Below are positions 16,150-25,315 of a stretch of DNA of 34,447 bases, piece after piece; the stretch's first letter is position 1; the number at the start of each line of letters is the position of its first letter. Made by a program: the position numbers and the translations under genes. Source of the stretch: a virus; the IMG/VR virus record IMGVR_UViG_3300009183_000213, positions 1 to 34,447 of that record; one strand, 5' to 3'. A model generated the notes under the pieces. The model had not been told where the DNA came from, ran no database searches, and was given only the letters and a program-made list of their open reading frames with translations.

Positions 16150-17478
16150 ATGAGTAAATTAGTAACACTGAATGGGTCAAATGACGAAAATTTAATAAAT
16201 AATCTATTTGATTCTGAAATAACAGTATTTGAAGATATACAAGGTAGTAAAATTTGGGTAAATTGGGATGGTAATGAATTTACTATCAAACCAAAATCAA
16301 TTGGTAATGAACCAATTAATCTAATTGATTTAGCTATGCAGAATTACTACAATCCTGCTATTAATTATTTCAACTCTTTAGATCAAAGAGTTAAATCTTT
16401 ACTAAATAAAAAATGGTCTTTCTGTTTTGAATATTTTCCAGATAATCAACCAGGTAATATTGAATACTCTAAAGTTCCTAAAAATAATTTAGTTATAGCC
16501 GCTATTAATAAAAGTGGTAAATATGAATTTTCAGTAGATGAGTTAGATGAATACGCTAGATTATTCAATGTTGATATGATTCCTATTTTATTCCAAGGTA
16601 AATTAACAGAAAGAATGAAAGAAGCTATTAAGTATTTCATCAATACTAGTGATGATGACTTAGAATATATCTTTGGTGAAAAATCATTTGCTTTTTTCTT
16701 CTATAAAATACTAAATCCTAGTTCTACTGGTTCATTTTTAATGGAAGAAGACTTTCAAAAAAACTTAGAAAAGTTAATTATCAGAAGTGATAATAAAGAT
16801 ATTTCATTTGAGTTATTAAATCCACTTTACAAAAGAATTAGTGATAATAACTCAACTGACTTTGTTGAAATATACACTCTTATATTAATTAATTTCTTAA
16901 ATTTCTGTCAATCAATAAATATAGAAGATATTAAATTAAAAGATGAAAAAAGAGATGAAGTTTATATTTATTTAATTTCTAAATTATTTAATATTTATGT
17001 TTCTGAAGTTAAACAAGATCTTATTGAATTTGATTTTGTAGTTCCTGAATTTTTTGATAAAGAAAAGTTCAAAATTAATACAGAACTTATTAATAATAAA
17101 TTAACTAAAGAGTATATTAAAGAAGATTCTAAACTGGAGTATATTTTTAAAGTTATACTTGGATCTTTTAATAAGAAAAGAAAAAAACCTATTGGTTTAT
17201 TTACCGATAACACAGTTATTCTATTCAATAAATTTGTCAATGATATAAATATTTACATTGAGAAATATCTAAACAAAGCACAAGAAGTTGAACTCACAAG
17301 AGCTGGCTTACTTGATTTTGGTGACTTCTTTGAGATAAAGTATGACCAAGATGCTGAAGGAGAAGTTTATCCAGATGTTTATTCCGAGTTTGAAAAGGGA
17401 GTTCCTGAAGAAAAGAAGAAAAAAGGTGGTAAAGGTGGTGGTAAAATGCCTCTTCCAGAAGAAACACCTACTAAATAA
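16150..17478 (+). CDS. RNA-ligase/nucleotidyltransferase-like protein, probably inactive
   Basis: The first 200 residues of this 442-residue protein follow the order of covalent nucleotidyltransferases. A motif I-like strand KIWVNWDGNEFTIKPKS (about 34-50) comes first; FCFEYFPDNQPGNIEYSK (91-108) then stands where motif III ([FW]-x-G/F-E) lies in RNA ligases. The lysine that should carry AMP in KxDG is replaced (V-N-W-D-G), so ligation is unlikely. The rest is helical (DDLEYIFGEKSFAFFFYKIL) and ends in a Lys/Gly-rich tail (KKKKGGKGGGKMPLPEE) that could bind nucleic acid or act as a flexible tether. It has its own TTAATATATAA element 39 bases upstream and is followed 9 bases later by the adhesin gene. 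It may be a structural protein built on a ligase fold. Confidence 0.45.
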   Translation: MSKLVTLNGSNDENLINNLFDSEITVFEDIQGSKIWVNWDGNEFTIKPKSIGNEPINLIDLAMQNYYNPAINYFNSLDQRVKSLLNKKWSFCFEYFPDNQPGNIEYSKVPKNNLVIAAINKSGKYEFSVDELDEYARLFNVDMIPILFQGKLTERMKEAIKYFINTSDDDLEYIFGEKSFAFFFYKILNPSSTGSFLMEEDFQKNLEKLIIRSDNKDISFELLNPLYKRISDNNSTDFVEIYTLILINFLNFCQSINIEDIKLKDEKRDEVYIYLISKLFNIYVSEVKQDLIEFDFVVPEFFDKEKFKINTELINNKLTKEYIKEDSKLEYIFKVILGSFNKKRKKPIGLFTDNTVILFNKFVNDINIYIEKYLNKAQEVELTRAGLLDFGDFFEIKYDQDAEGEVYPDVYSEFEKGVPEEKKKKGGKGGGKMPLPEETPTK

Positions 17479-17487
17479 TATTAGTTA

Positions 17488-18462
17488 ATGAAAATAAATG
17501 GAGTAAATACAACAAGCATTACTAAGATAAATGGTACATTACTATCCACTATATCATCATTTATGGGTACAACATTGCCTACAACAACTACTACCACAAC
17601 TGCTGCTCCAACAACAACTACTACTACTACAATAAACCCTTACGTTGCAGCGACTGGAGGAACAGTAACAACAGTTGGTAATTTTAAAATACACACATTT
17701 ACAACAGCAGGAAGCACTGACTTTGTAGTTAGTAATGCAGGTCAATATCCATATAACACTATAAGGGTATTAATAGTTGCTGGTGGAGGAGGAGCTCCAG
17801 GACAATATGTAGGGGCAGGTGGTGGCGGTGGCGGTGTTAAAGAAAATCTAAACTATACTTTATCAAGTGGTGCATCAACATATCCTGTAGTAGTTGGTTC
17901 AGGAGGAAATGGAAGTTCTGAATATCAAACAGCAGCTACTAATGGTGTTAATTCATCTTTTGATGATCTGACAGCAATTGGTGGTGGAGCAGGTGGTGGT
18001 CATGGAACAAATCCTCAAGTTGGTGGTTCAGGTGGAGGTGGAACAGGTGTAGCTGTAAATGGTAGTATAACAACAATAGGTGCTTCAGGAACAGCAGGTC
18101 AAGGATTTGCAGGAGGAAATGGAGCAAATTCTGGACCATTTTATGGTTCAGGTGGTGGAGGTGGTGCAGGTAATAAAGGTGGATCAGGAAATGGATATAA
18201 TGGAGGTTATGGTGGACCAGGTATTCAATCAGCGATAGATGGTAATTACTATGGAGGAGGAGGTGGTGGATCTGTATATACACCATATGGTACTCCAGGA
18301 AATGGTGGAATCGGTGGAGGTGGTGCAGGTGGTGCAGGTGGATCAGGAACTGATGGAACTGAGAATACAGGCGGAGGAGGCGGAGGAGCTGAAAGAGATT
18401 ATCCTGGAACAGGAGGTAATGGTGGTTCAGGTATAGTAATAATAAAATATAAATTTCAATAA
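17488..18462 (+). CDS. Glycine-rich tail-fibre tip adhesin with poly-Thr linker
   Basis: 324 residues in three parts. An N-terminal attachment segment (MKINGVNTTSITKINGTLLS) has the repeated K-[IV]-N-G motif seen at phage fibre N-termini. A Thr/Ala/Pro linker follows (residues about 31-50). The body, from about residue 52, is a Gly-rich domain opening with HTFTTAGSTDFVVSN and VLIVAGGGGAPG, and closing with GGSGIVIIKYKF. This organisation is typical of Gly-rich fibre domains, whose glycine runs may pack as polyglycine-II sheets, as in the receptor-binding tips of T4-type adhesins (T2 gp38, S16). It would bind the host surface. It overlaps the next gene by one base (TAATG). Confidence 0.75.
   Translation: MKINGVNTTSITKINGTLLSTISSFMGTTLPTTTTTTTAAPTTTTTTTINPYVAATGGTVTTVGNFKIHTFTTAGSTDFVVSNAGQYPYNTIRVLIVAGGGGAPGQYVGAGGGGGGVKENLNYTLSSGASTYPVVVGSGGNGSSEYQTAATNGVNSSFDDLTAIGGGAGGGHGTNPQVGGSGGGGTGVAVNGSITTIGASGTAGQGFAGGNGANSGPFYGSGGGGGAGNKGGSGNGYNGGYGGPGIQSAIDGNYYGGGGGGSVYTPYGTPGNGGIGGGGAGGAGGSGTDGTENTGGGGGGAERDYPGTGGNGGSGIVIIKYKFQ
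17578..17636 (+). repeat. ACN-codon repeat encoding a Thr linker
   Basis: A run of ACA/ACT/ACC codons interrupted by GCT-GCT-CCA encodes a Thr-rich stretch with one Ala-Ala-Pro. It joins the fibre N-terminus to the Gly-rich domain. A flexible, possibly O-glycosylated linker is likely; slippage of the repeat could vary its length. Confidence 0.8.
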
Positions 18463-18830
18463 TGGCGCATTTTGCATTAATAAAACAAAACATAGTAATA
18501 GCTGTAATAGTTATTGATAATGAAAAATTACTCTCTAATGGAGTTGAGGTTGAACAATTAGGTATTGACTTAATTGACTTGTTAAATATTAAAGGAATTT
18601 ATGATTATGATACCATAAGACAAACATCTTATAATTCTAATTTTAGAAATAAATATGCAGGAATTGGTGACACCTGGAATGAAATTAATAATGTTTTTAT
18701 TTCGCCTAAACCTTTTCCAAGTTGGGTATTAGATGATACTTTTAAATGGAAATCACAAGTTTCTTATCCAAGTAGTGGTAACTATACCTGGAATGAAACT
18801 AGTTCTGAATGGGTACCATTATCCTTTTAA
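18462..18830 (+). CDS. MAHFA-type phage tail-fibre associated protein
   Basis: 122 residues starting MAHFALIKQNIVIAVIVIDN. The sequence matches a widespread marine-phage protein type: an MAHFA start followed by V.VIDNE, NGVEVEQLGIDL, then QTSYNSNFR.KYAGIGDTW, PKPFPSWVLDD..KW and SGNYTWNE. In cyanophages and related phages such proteins lie beside fibre or structural genes. Role may be a fibre chaperone or decoration subunit (inference). Its start overlaps the stop of the adhesin gene, so the pair is co-translated, and a strong terminator follows 2 bases after the stop. Confidence 0.75.
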   Translation: MAHFALIKQNIVIAVIVIDNEKLLSNGVEVEQLGIDLIDLLNIKGIYDYDTIRQTSYNSNFRNKYAGIGDTWNEINNVFISPKPFPSWVLDDTFKWKSQVSYPSSGNYTWNETSSEWVPLSF

Positions 18831-18832
18831 TT

Positions 18833-18863
18833 AAAAAACCTCTGATTTAATCAGAGGTTTTTT
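18833..18863. terminator. Bidirectional terminator between convergent genes
   Basis: AAAAAACCTCTGA pairs with TCAGAGGTTTTTT across a 5-base TTTAA loop. It sits between the stop of the MAHFA-type gene (18830) and the stop of the giant tail gene (18865). The A and T runs give a U-tract on both strands, so it ends transcription from both sides. Confidence 0.9.
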
Positions 18864-18864
18864 A

Positions 18865-21800
18865 TTAAGGTAAAGTTGTTATTTGATTGATTGGAATAAA
18901 TGGACCAATTGGATCATAAGTAACTGGACTATTTCTTATATCAAGTAGTCCTCTTATTTCATAATTCTTTTTATCTCTATATGTTTGACCATATCCATTA
19001 TCAGATGTTATCTCAATAACTAAGAAAGGATCAATATTTGAATCTATAGTGAAATTATAAGGATATAAGTTATCAATTACTCTAAATTCTGAAAATTGTT
19101 GAACAGGCATAAAATCCATTTGTCTCCATTCAGTGACATTTAACCAATTACTACTATCTTTATTTGGAGTAATTGTTGAATATGTTGATGAAGTAGCAGA
19201 AGAAACACCTATTCCACTATAAACATAATAATCTCTATCATACTTATAAACTTGGCCAACACTAAAACTATATGTACCAGTCGGAGAAGACCAATCAACC
19301 GAAGCATCATATTTTCTAGGATTTTTAACTCTATTATTATCTACAACAGATTGATATAACTTATCATAATAAATAACATTATCACCAGTTTGATAAGTAA
19401 CAAACGGATTCCATTCTGGGTATGTTTTATAAGTTCTTATAGAGATATTATAAAAATCCGGAATAGAAGCAGTAGAAGCGCTTGGATATGTAGATAAACC
19501 ACTTGAATATGTAGATGATGATAATAAATTAAAATCTAATACACAAGTATATTGAGTAGAACCGCTATTAATCGGCATCAAATAAGCCTCATTTAATTTA
19601 AATGACACTGGTGACATATTTTGTTTAATATTAAATTGTTGTATATCAAACGAACGGTGTTCTATAGTATTCACACCAACAAAGTCAGCTCTTCCGGTAA
19701 TATCTAATATCTTATGAGTTAGGGGAATAATATTTTTTTGTAACCAATATTTTAATCCTTGTAACTTAATTTGAACCTCTTCTAAACTATAAAGTAAAAC
19801 ATTATTACCTTCTTTATCAGTTATTCTATAAGTTAAATTAAATAAATTTGTAGTTTCATAACTGGCATTTGGGAAGGTATGTTTAATAAAGTCATTCTCA
19901 GTCCAACCTTCAACAGTATTATCAAATATATCAGGAATTTCTACTTTAAATAACTTATCAAAATTATCAGAAGCTTCATTTATATTTCTATAATATTCAT
20001 TTAACTCTAAGTCATTATAACCAAAGAAGTTAATAGCATTTATAATTGATTTATAAGAACCAATATATGGGTATATAAGATGTTTTTGCATCAACATCTC
20101 TTTTCTCTTTTTATTTAAGTAAGTCCAATCAATACCACCTTCATAAATATCATATTCTTTGAAAATAAATATCTCATCAGACCCTATATTTTTACCTACA
20201 TTACCTAGCTCTACTTTAAATCTAATATCTTCATCTTCGGTTTGACCAAGTACATTAAATCTACCAATTTCTCTATCTAAAGCAGTAAATGTCACACCTA
20301 AGTATGTTGTTTTTCCAGTTGTTGGATAATTACTTACAATAGTAGATTCGAATATCATCGAGTCTGCGGATCTAATAAAATCAACAACTATAGTTCTATT
20401 ATAAACATTTTTAATTTTGAATATTCTTCCGCTATTTCGAGAAATATATTGTTTTTTAGTATTAGTTCTATCTTTAATATCAATTCTCAGAAACTGATCA
20501 GGTTTAAGACCTCTCTTATTACCAATACTATCATATACAAAGTATTCACTTGATGCTATATTTAATTTAATCTCACCTCTACTAACACCATCTATATCAA
20601 CAAAAGTTTTAAATGTTATAATATCATTGTTGGTAGATGTGGTATTAATAGTAAATGTGGCATTTTCTCTTTTTAATAGTTGTAATATAGATCTTATAGC
20701 TCCTTCTTGTGGTGAATTGAAACCAATAAATGTTTCTACCGGAGTTGGATCTAAATAAATGTTAGTAGTTTCTTCATCAATATGATCTAAACTATAATAA
20801 ACTCTATCAAATATTGTTTGTTGAGCTTTTGATAAAGAAACATTATTTAGATTTCTATTAGGAACTTTATTAAGTGCAACTTCAGTAAGTGGTTTAGCAC
20901 CAACATAAGCATATGATCCAGTTATTGGTAATTGATCACCAGAAAAATCATATAAGAAAATTTCCGGAACATTATCAGTCAACCATTTATAATAATATGT
21001 TACTCTTGGCTCACCTAAGAAATTTTCTCTAGGTGCTCTAATATATTCTCTTGTTTTTAACCAAAGATTATCTTTTTGAACATAGTTAGGATCTAAAGTA
21101 CCATATTGATTCTCATCAATATTACTAGTAGGTATAACATAAGTAGAAACAAAACTACTTAAATCAACAACTATCTCTATTATAGAGTTTGTATTAGGCT
21201 GAATAGCCCAAACACTCTTTCTATCAGGATTATAAATGATTTTTGTAGTTTGATCTGTTAAAGCAGCAGTGTATATTACACTACCATTTATCGGATTCAT
21301 TACCTTAATAGTGTTTGTAGTAAGAGATGATAAATAAATATCACTATCATATTGATTAAGAGCTAAATAACCATATGTAGAAGGACCCGTATTAAATAAA
21401 GTAGAATTTGTATTAATATCTAATGATTGAAATGATAATGATGAATCAGAAATATACATCTGACCAGTTAAATTACTAAATAATATATCATTAAATCCTT
21501 GAGTTGTTACATTTGTTATAGAAACTACAGAACTATTATCTATTTTATATAAACTAGCACTTCCCCAAACATAAACAGATTCATTAACTGGCTCATAATA
21601 AATATTATAAGCCGAAGATAACATACTAGATAATCCAGGAATACCATAAACGGTTTGAAGTGTTCTAGTAGTACCATCTATTCTAAGAACTACATCATTA
21701 GAATCATCAGTAATAATATACATATCTTTTTCATATTCATTGAAAGTCATATTATAAGTTTTACCAGACACCCAAGATGATCCAGATGTTAAAGTAGTTA

Positions 21801-24711
21801 CAAGAACATTTAGATAGTTATAAATATCAATTCTATTTGTATTTTGATATGATATGTAAATATCACCGTTATAAGTATTTATTTCAATATCAAAAGCATC
21901 ATTTGTTAAAGTAATAGTAGATACAACAGTGTTTAGTAATGGATCTATTACATATAACATATTCTTAGATAATGAATAAAGGTAGTTATTAATACTATTA
22001 AAATTCAAATGTAAACTTTGAGTATTACCAGATAATGAAATAGTAGTTAAATAGTCAGCAAAGTAAGAGTCCATTACTGTAATATCATCACCTAAAGCAT
22101 AAATAGAATTAGACAATTGAACATAAGTAATATCAATCATATTAGAAGTACCTTGATATGAGCTTAAATTATAAGTATTAATCACATAACTATTAGGATT
22201 GTAAGAAATACTAAACATTAAATTACTGAATTGATATTGACTAAATGGACCACCTTGATTACCAGCAGTTGGACCAACAGGAGTCGGACAACCAGTAGCG
22301 CCAAATCCAAGATTATAAGCAATATTAACAAAAGGAGAAACACTACAGATGTCATTTGCTAATCCCCAAAAAGGACCTTCATAACTTAAATCTATCTTGT
22401 CAGGATCTAGACCTAAAACAACAAACTCTTGATTATTATATGGATAAATTGTATTATTAATAGCAACAACCATACCGGTTGCAAATCCGGCTTCTTCTAA
22501 AGAATATGTATTACCAGGAAGTTGAATTTGATTTGATGTTATTAACAATCCAACATTACCCTTCATCTTTCTAATTACAGAGTAGCCTGGAATACCAGGT
22601 AAAGTGCTCTTACCAATTAAAAAAGTATATTCTAATCTTTGGTCCTGTTCTTTAACATCAAACTTTATCATATTATTGATAATAGTTGTGTAGATTCCAA
22701 AATCTTGTAGAACATCAGCATATTCATCACTCCACAATTGTAATGTTCCTGGAATATCAACAGTAGTTGGATAAGTAGAATAAGTAACACCTATACTATA
22801 ATCTCTATTATTTATCTTAACTCCTAGATAACTACCCATTTCATTAAATAAAACTCTAGAGTGTTCTATATAAAAGTCAGCGGTTGTTCCAACTTCAACA
22901 ATAAAATCAATAGGAACATTTGGATATTCAGTAGTTAATTTAATTGAGTTAAAGAAAATTGAATAACCCGATCCAATATATTGTAAAGTAGCAAATATAC
23001 CTAATGTTACTAATCTTGGATGACTTTTAGTTAACCAATTTCTAAGAGTTCTATCTATAGTTCTAGGCATATCAGGTGCTATACCAGAATAAACCCAGTC
23101 TATCTCTTCTTGATAAACCATTTTATTAATCTTAATGATTAATCCAAACTCATCTAAGTCGGTAAAAACTATATTATAATCAAAGTTTTCAGAAACATCA
23201 TAATTTAATTCTGTAACTAATTCTTGTTCAACTCTAACAACTCTTTCATAGTTTGTAATAAATCCACTTCCAATAGAATATGTTAATCCAACTTGTGTAT
23301 GATAGTAATTAACATCTACATATCTAGTAGGATACATTAAATCAGCTTTTAATTTATTAACTGAGTAATATAAATCAATATTAAATAATTTAAATTGATC
23401 TAAATAATTATCAGCTGCTGATGCAAGTGTTATCGCTTGACTCTGTGTAAATGCTTGAGTAAAATATAACTTATTACTATTAAGATAAATCTGAGAAGAT
23501 AATAAAGTCTCAGATACCAATGTCTCAGATACTGGTATATATGTTGCTAATTTCCAATATACTGCATTATCAGGTGTTACCTCATAACCAGTTGATAATC
23601 CAACTTTACTTGTAAAATACTCACTAGTGCCAGGCGAAACACCACTTTGAGTATAAGCTTGTATACACTCATAAATCCTATTATCATAAGTAACTAATGA
23701 TTGTGTATCATAATAAACAACTTGGTTATTAGAAGTAAAATTAATTATTGAATCAACAGTATAAAATGATGTATTATTAACTGATCCATTAATTTTAAAA
23801 ACTATACCTGTCTTTAATATTATAGGAACAATAGATGTTCCAAATGAAATAGAATTTGTTGATATTGATAATGGACCATTATAAATTAAAGGCAAATCTG
23901 TTTTAGAAACAAGCTCAATAACTAAATCTTTATTTGTTGGAAGAGATACACTAGGTAAATCATATTCAAAATAAACAGTATCAGTTAGATTATCATCAAC
24001 AACAGTTACAACTTTTTGAATGAATCTATTATCTGCATTTTTATTCTTAGTAGAGTTTACTATATTTAATCTCCTACCTATAGTATACTTATCATAGAAG
24101 TTAGGCTCATTCCAAATAGACAAATTATTATTGTAAAAAGAATCTATGTAGTTATAAACACCAATTAAATTTAAACCTGAGATATAGATATTACCATATT
24201 GTGTTGGATCACTATATGTTGTGTAAAATGTTGTTTCAAATGTTTGATTATCCGTCAAACTTATAACCATAATAGCACCCTTCTTTGAAGCAACAACTAT
24301 ATAAGTTTGTTGAGAGTTAGTAAAATCTAAAAAAGGAGTATCAAAAACTATATGAGTTCCAATAGGAAACTTTGATTCAAAATTAACACCATATATCCAC
24401 TTAGAAAAGAAGTCAGGATCATTATTAACAGGTTCTATTAATGTAACAGATTGGGTAGAATACTTAGAACCATGAATATCCATACCATATTCATTAAATA
24501 GTTGAAATTTAGCCAATGTTAAAACATCAGGAACTTCATATTCAAAAGCTGATATCTTTTCAAACATATACAAACCATATGTTTTAAATGTATCTGTTGA
24601 ATTTTCATGAAAGAGAATATTACCCTCAAATCTATCGGTTGTATCATTATAACGGAAATTTAAATAGTCACCCTCTTTGTTAAAAAATATAAGCTTTTTG
24701 TGATTTGACAT
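18865..24711 (-). CDS. Giant tail/baseplate protein with beta-propeller and carbohydrate-binding-like segments
   Basis: 1948 residues, by far the largest gene. Beta-rich N-terminal modules include a segment near residues 345-405 (YDNRIYECIQAYTQ, AVYWKLATY) that looks like a chitin/carbohydrate-binding module. From about 825 to 1195 there are eight degenerate repeats of about 40 residues of the type NTYNGDIYIS..TNRIDIYN, resembling YVTN/SMP-30-like beta-propeller blades. A further region near 1530-1565 (KEMLMQKHLIYPYIGSYKS then NAINFFGYND) is typical of large phage baseplate or tail proteins. A second CBM5/12-like element near 1760 reads WNPFVTYQTGDNVIYYDKLY. It likely forms a baseplate arm, fibre or connector that binds host sugars. 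A TTAATATATAA element lies 21 bases upstream, and a bidirectional terminator follows the gene. Confidence 0.65.
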   Translation of the reverse strand: MSNHKKLIFFNKEGDYLNFRYNDTTDRFEGNILFHENSTDTFKTYGLYMFEKISAFEYEVPDVLTLAKFQLFNEYGMDIHGSKYSTQSVTLIEPVNNDPDFFSKWIYGVNFESKFPIGTHIVFDTPFLDFTNSQQTYIVVASKKGAIMVISLTDNQTFETTFYTTYSDPTQYGNIYISGLNLIGVYNYIDSFYNNNLSIWNEPNFYDKYTIGRRLNIVNSTKNKNADNRFIQKVVTVVDDNLTDTVYFEYDLPSVSLPTNKDLVIELVSKTDLPLIYNGPLSISTNSISFGTSIVPIILKTGIVFKINGSVNNTSFYTVDSIINFTSNNQVVYYDTQSLVTYDNRIYECIQAYTQSGVSPGTSEYFTSKVGLSTGYEVTPDNAVYWKLATYIPVSETLVSETLLSSQIYLNSNKLYFTQAFTQSQAITLASAADNYLDQFKLFNIDLYYSVNKLKADLMYPTRYVDVNYYHTQVGLTYSIGSGFITNYERVVRVEQELVTELNYDVSENFDYNIVFTDLDEFGLIIKINKMVYQEEIDWVYSGIAPDMPRTIDRTLRNWLTKSHPRLVTLGIFATLQYIGSGYSIFFNSIKLTTEYPNVPIDFIVEVGTTADFYIEHSRVLFNEMGSYLGVKINNRDYSIGVTYSTYPTTVDIPGTLQLWSDEYADVLQDFGIYTTIINNMIKFDVKEQDQRLEYTFLIGKSTLPGIPGYSVIRKMKGNVGLLITSNQIQLPGNTYSLEEAGFATGMVVAINNTIYPYNNQEFVVLGLDPDKIDLSYEGPFWGLANDICSVSPFVNIAYNLGFGATGCPTPVGPTAGNQGGPFSQYQFSNLMFSISYNPNSYVINTYNLSSYQGTSNMIDITYVQLSNSIYALGDDITVMDSYFADYLTTISLSGNTQSLHLNFNSINNYLYSLSKNMLYVIDPLLNTVVSTITLTNDAFDIEINTYNGDIYISYQNTNRIDIYNYLNVLVTTLTSGSSWVSGKTYNMTFNEYEKDMYIITDDSNDVVLRIDGTTRTLQTVYGIPGLSSMLSSAYNIYYEPVNESVYVWGSASLYKIDNSSVVSITNVTTQGFNDILFSNLTGQMYISDSSLSFQSLDINTNSTLFNTGPSTYGYLALNQYDSDIYLSSLTTNTIKVMNPINGSVIYTAALTDQTTKIIYNPDRKSVWAIQPNTNSIIEIVVDLSSFVSTYVIPTSNIDENQYGTLDPNYVQKDNLWLKTREYIRAPRENFLGEPRVTYYYKWLTDNVPEIFLYDFSGDQLPITGSYAYVGAKPLTEVALNKVPNRNLNNVSLSKAQQTIFDRVYYSLDHIDEETTNIYLDPTPVETFIGFNSPQEGAIRSILQLLKRENATFTINTTSTNNDIITFKTFVDIDGVSRGEIKLNIASSEYFVYDSIGNKRGLKPDQFLRIDIKDRTNTKKQYISRNSGRIFKIKNVYNRTIVVDFIRSADSMIFESTIVSNYPTTGKTTYLGVTFTALDREIGRFNVLGQTEDEDIRFKVELGNVGKNIGSDEIFIFKEYDIYEGGIDWTYLNKKRKEMLMQKHLIYPYIGSYKSIINAINFFGYNDLELNEYYRNINEASDNFDKLFKVEIPDIFDNTVEGWTENDFIKHTFPNASYETTNLFNLTYRITDKEGNNVLLYSLEEVQIKLQGLKYWLQKNIIPLTHKILDITGRADFVGVNTIEHRSFDIQQFNIKQNMSPVSFKLNEAYLMPINSGSTQYTCVLDFNLLSSSTYSSGLSTYPSASTASIPDFYNISIRTYKTYPEWNPFVTYQTGDNVIYYDKLYQSVVDNNRVKNPRKYDASVDWSSPTGTYSFSVGQVYKYDRDYYVYSGIGVSSATSSTYSTITPNKDSSNWLNVTEWRQMDFMPVQQFSEFRVIDNLYPYNFTIDSNIDPFLVIEITSDNGYGQTYRDKKNYEIRGLLDIRNSPVTYDPIGPFIPINQITTLP

Positions 24712-24731
24712 CTATTGTTTAATAGTTTTCA

Positions 24732-24742
24732 TTATATATTAA
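24732..24742 (-). promoter_or_regulatory. Putative late promoter, TTAATATATAA
   Basis: Minus-strand exact copy 21 bases upstream of the giant tail protein start at 24711. A partial plus-strand relative (ATAATATATAA, 24768-24778) lies in the same gap but only 4 bases before the 24783 start. Confidence 0.5.
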
Positions 24743-24782
24743 TTTTATCATTTCTCAATAGTTAAAAATAATATATAAGGTA

Positions 24783-25109
24783 GTGAATAAAATAAATAAT
24801 TATAATCAATTTTTAGTTGAATCTACTATAGATAGAATAACCTCTTGTACGGATGGTATCATTTACTTTCTAAAAGACAATGGTGTAAATGATTGGAATG
24901 AATTTGATAAAATATCTCAATTTAAAAAAGATGTCATTAATAAAATGATAGATAATGGAGTAAAAGATATGAGTGAGTTAGGAGAAGTTAGATTTAATCT
25001 AAGATTAGAACTATATAATAAAGAACAACTAAGAGAATATCTTAAAGAGTTAGAAGAAAATGAAGAATATGAAAAGTGCGCTAAAGTGCTTAAAAAAATT
25101 AGTAAATAA
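24783..25109 (+). CDS. Small protein with probable capsid-targeting N-terminus and UVR-like helix pair
   Basis: 108 residues from a GTG start at 24783 (VNKINNYNQFLVES). No in-frame ATG offers a sensible alternative, and an AAGG lies just upstream. The N-terminus fits the shared tag ending L-V-E, a possible gp21-type cleavage site. The C-terminus (EQLREYLKELEENEEYEKC then AKVLKKI) resembles the UVR motif of UvrB/McsA-like proteins, a short helical hairpin. The middle contains KDNGVNDWNEFDKISQFKK. It is the first gene of the plus-strand run to 27284 and ends 2 bases before the next ATG. Function unknown. Confidence 0.6.
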   Translation: MNKINNYNQFLVESTIDRITSCTDGIIYFLKDNGVNDWNEFDKISQFKKDVINKMIDNGVKDMSELGEVRFNLRLELYNKEQLREYLKELEENEEYEKCAKVLKKISK

Positions 25110-25111
25110 AA

Positions 25112-25306
25112 ATGACACACATTAAAAGATTTAACGAAACTAAAGAAGAAAAGGTCAAAGACCAAGAAATGGAATTCAATGCCCATTCTTTAGAAATAGA
25201 AAAGGATTTAAATCCTAATATAAAAACTGAACCAGTTGAAAATGATGAAAAAGAACTTCAAAAAATTAAAAATAATAAAATTGAAAAGTTCAACGAATTA
25301 AAATAA
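25112..25306 (+). CDS. Small charged protein with degenerate N-terminal tag
   Basis: 64 residues, starting MTHIKRFNETKEEK. The RFN-E element (F-N-E) is a weaker form of the tag on the neighbouring genes. The remainder is dominated by Glu, Lys and Asn with no hydrophobic core (EMEFNAHSLEIEKDL, DEKELQKIKNNKIEKF) and may be disordered or coiled. The start follows AAATAAAA. It lies 2 bases after the previous gene and 9 bases before the next. It could be a packaged internal protein or an assembly scaffold fragment. Confidence 0.6.
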   Translation: MTHIKRFNETKEEKVKDQEMEFNAHSLEIEKDLNPNIKTEPVENDEKELQKIKNNKIEKFNELK

Positions 25307-25315
25307 TAATCAACT

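Noticed and set aside
17948-18493. Long minus-strand ORF rich in Leu, His and Tyr opposite the Gly-rich adhesin
   Set aside because: It is the antisense of GGT/GGA codon runs; its low-complexity composition is a shadow of the real gene.
24768-24778. ATAATATATAA as promoter of the tagged-gene run
   Set aside because: Only 4 bases before the GTG start, leaving no leader; it may be part of the shared divergent region, so it was not listed as a separate promoter.
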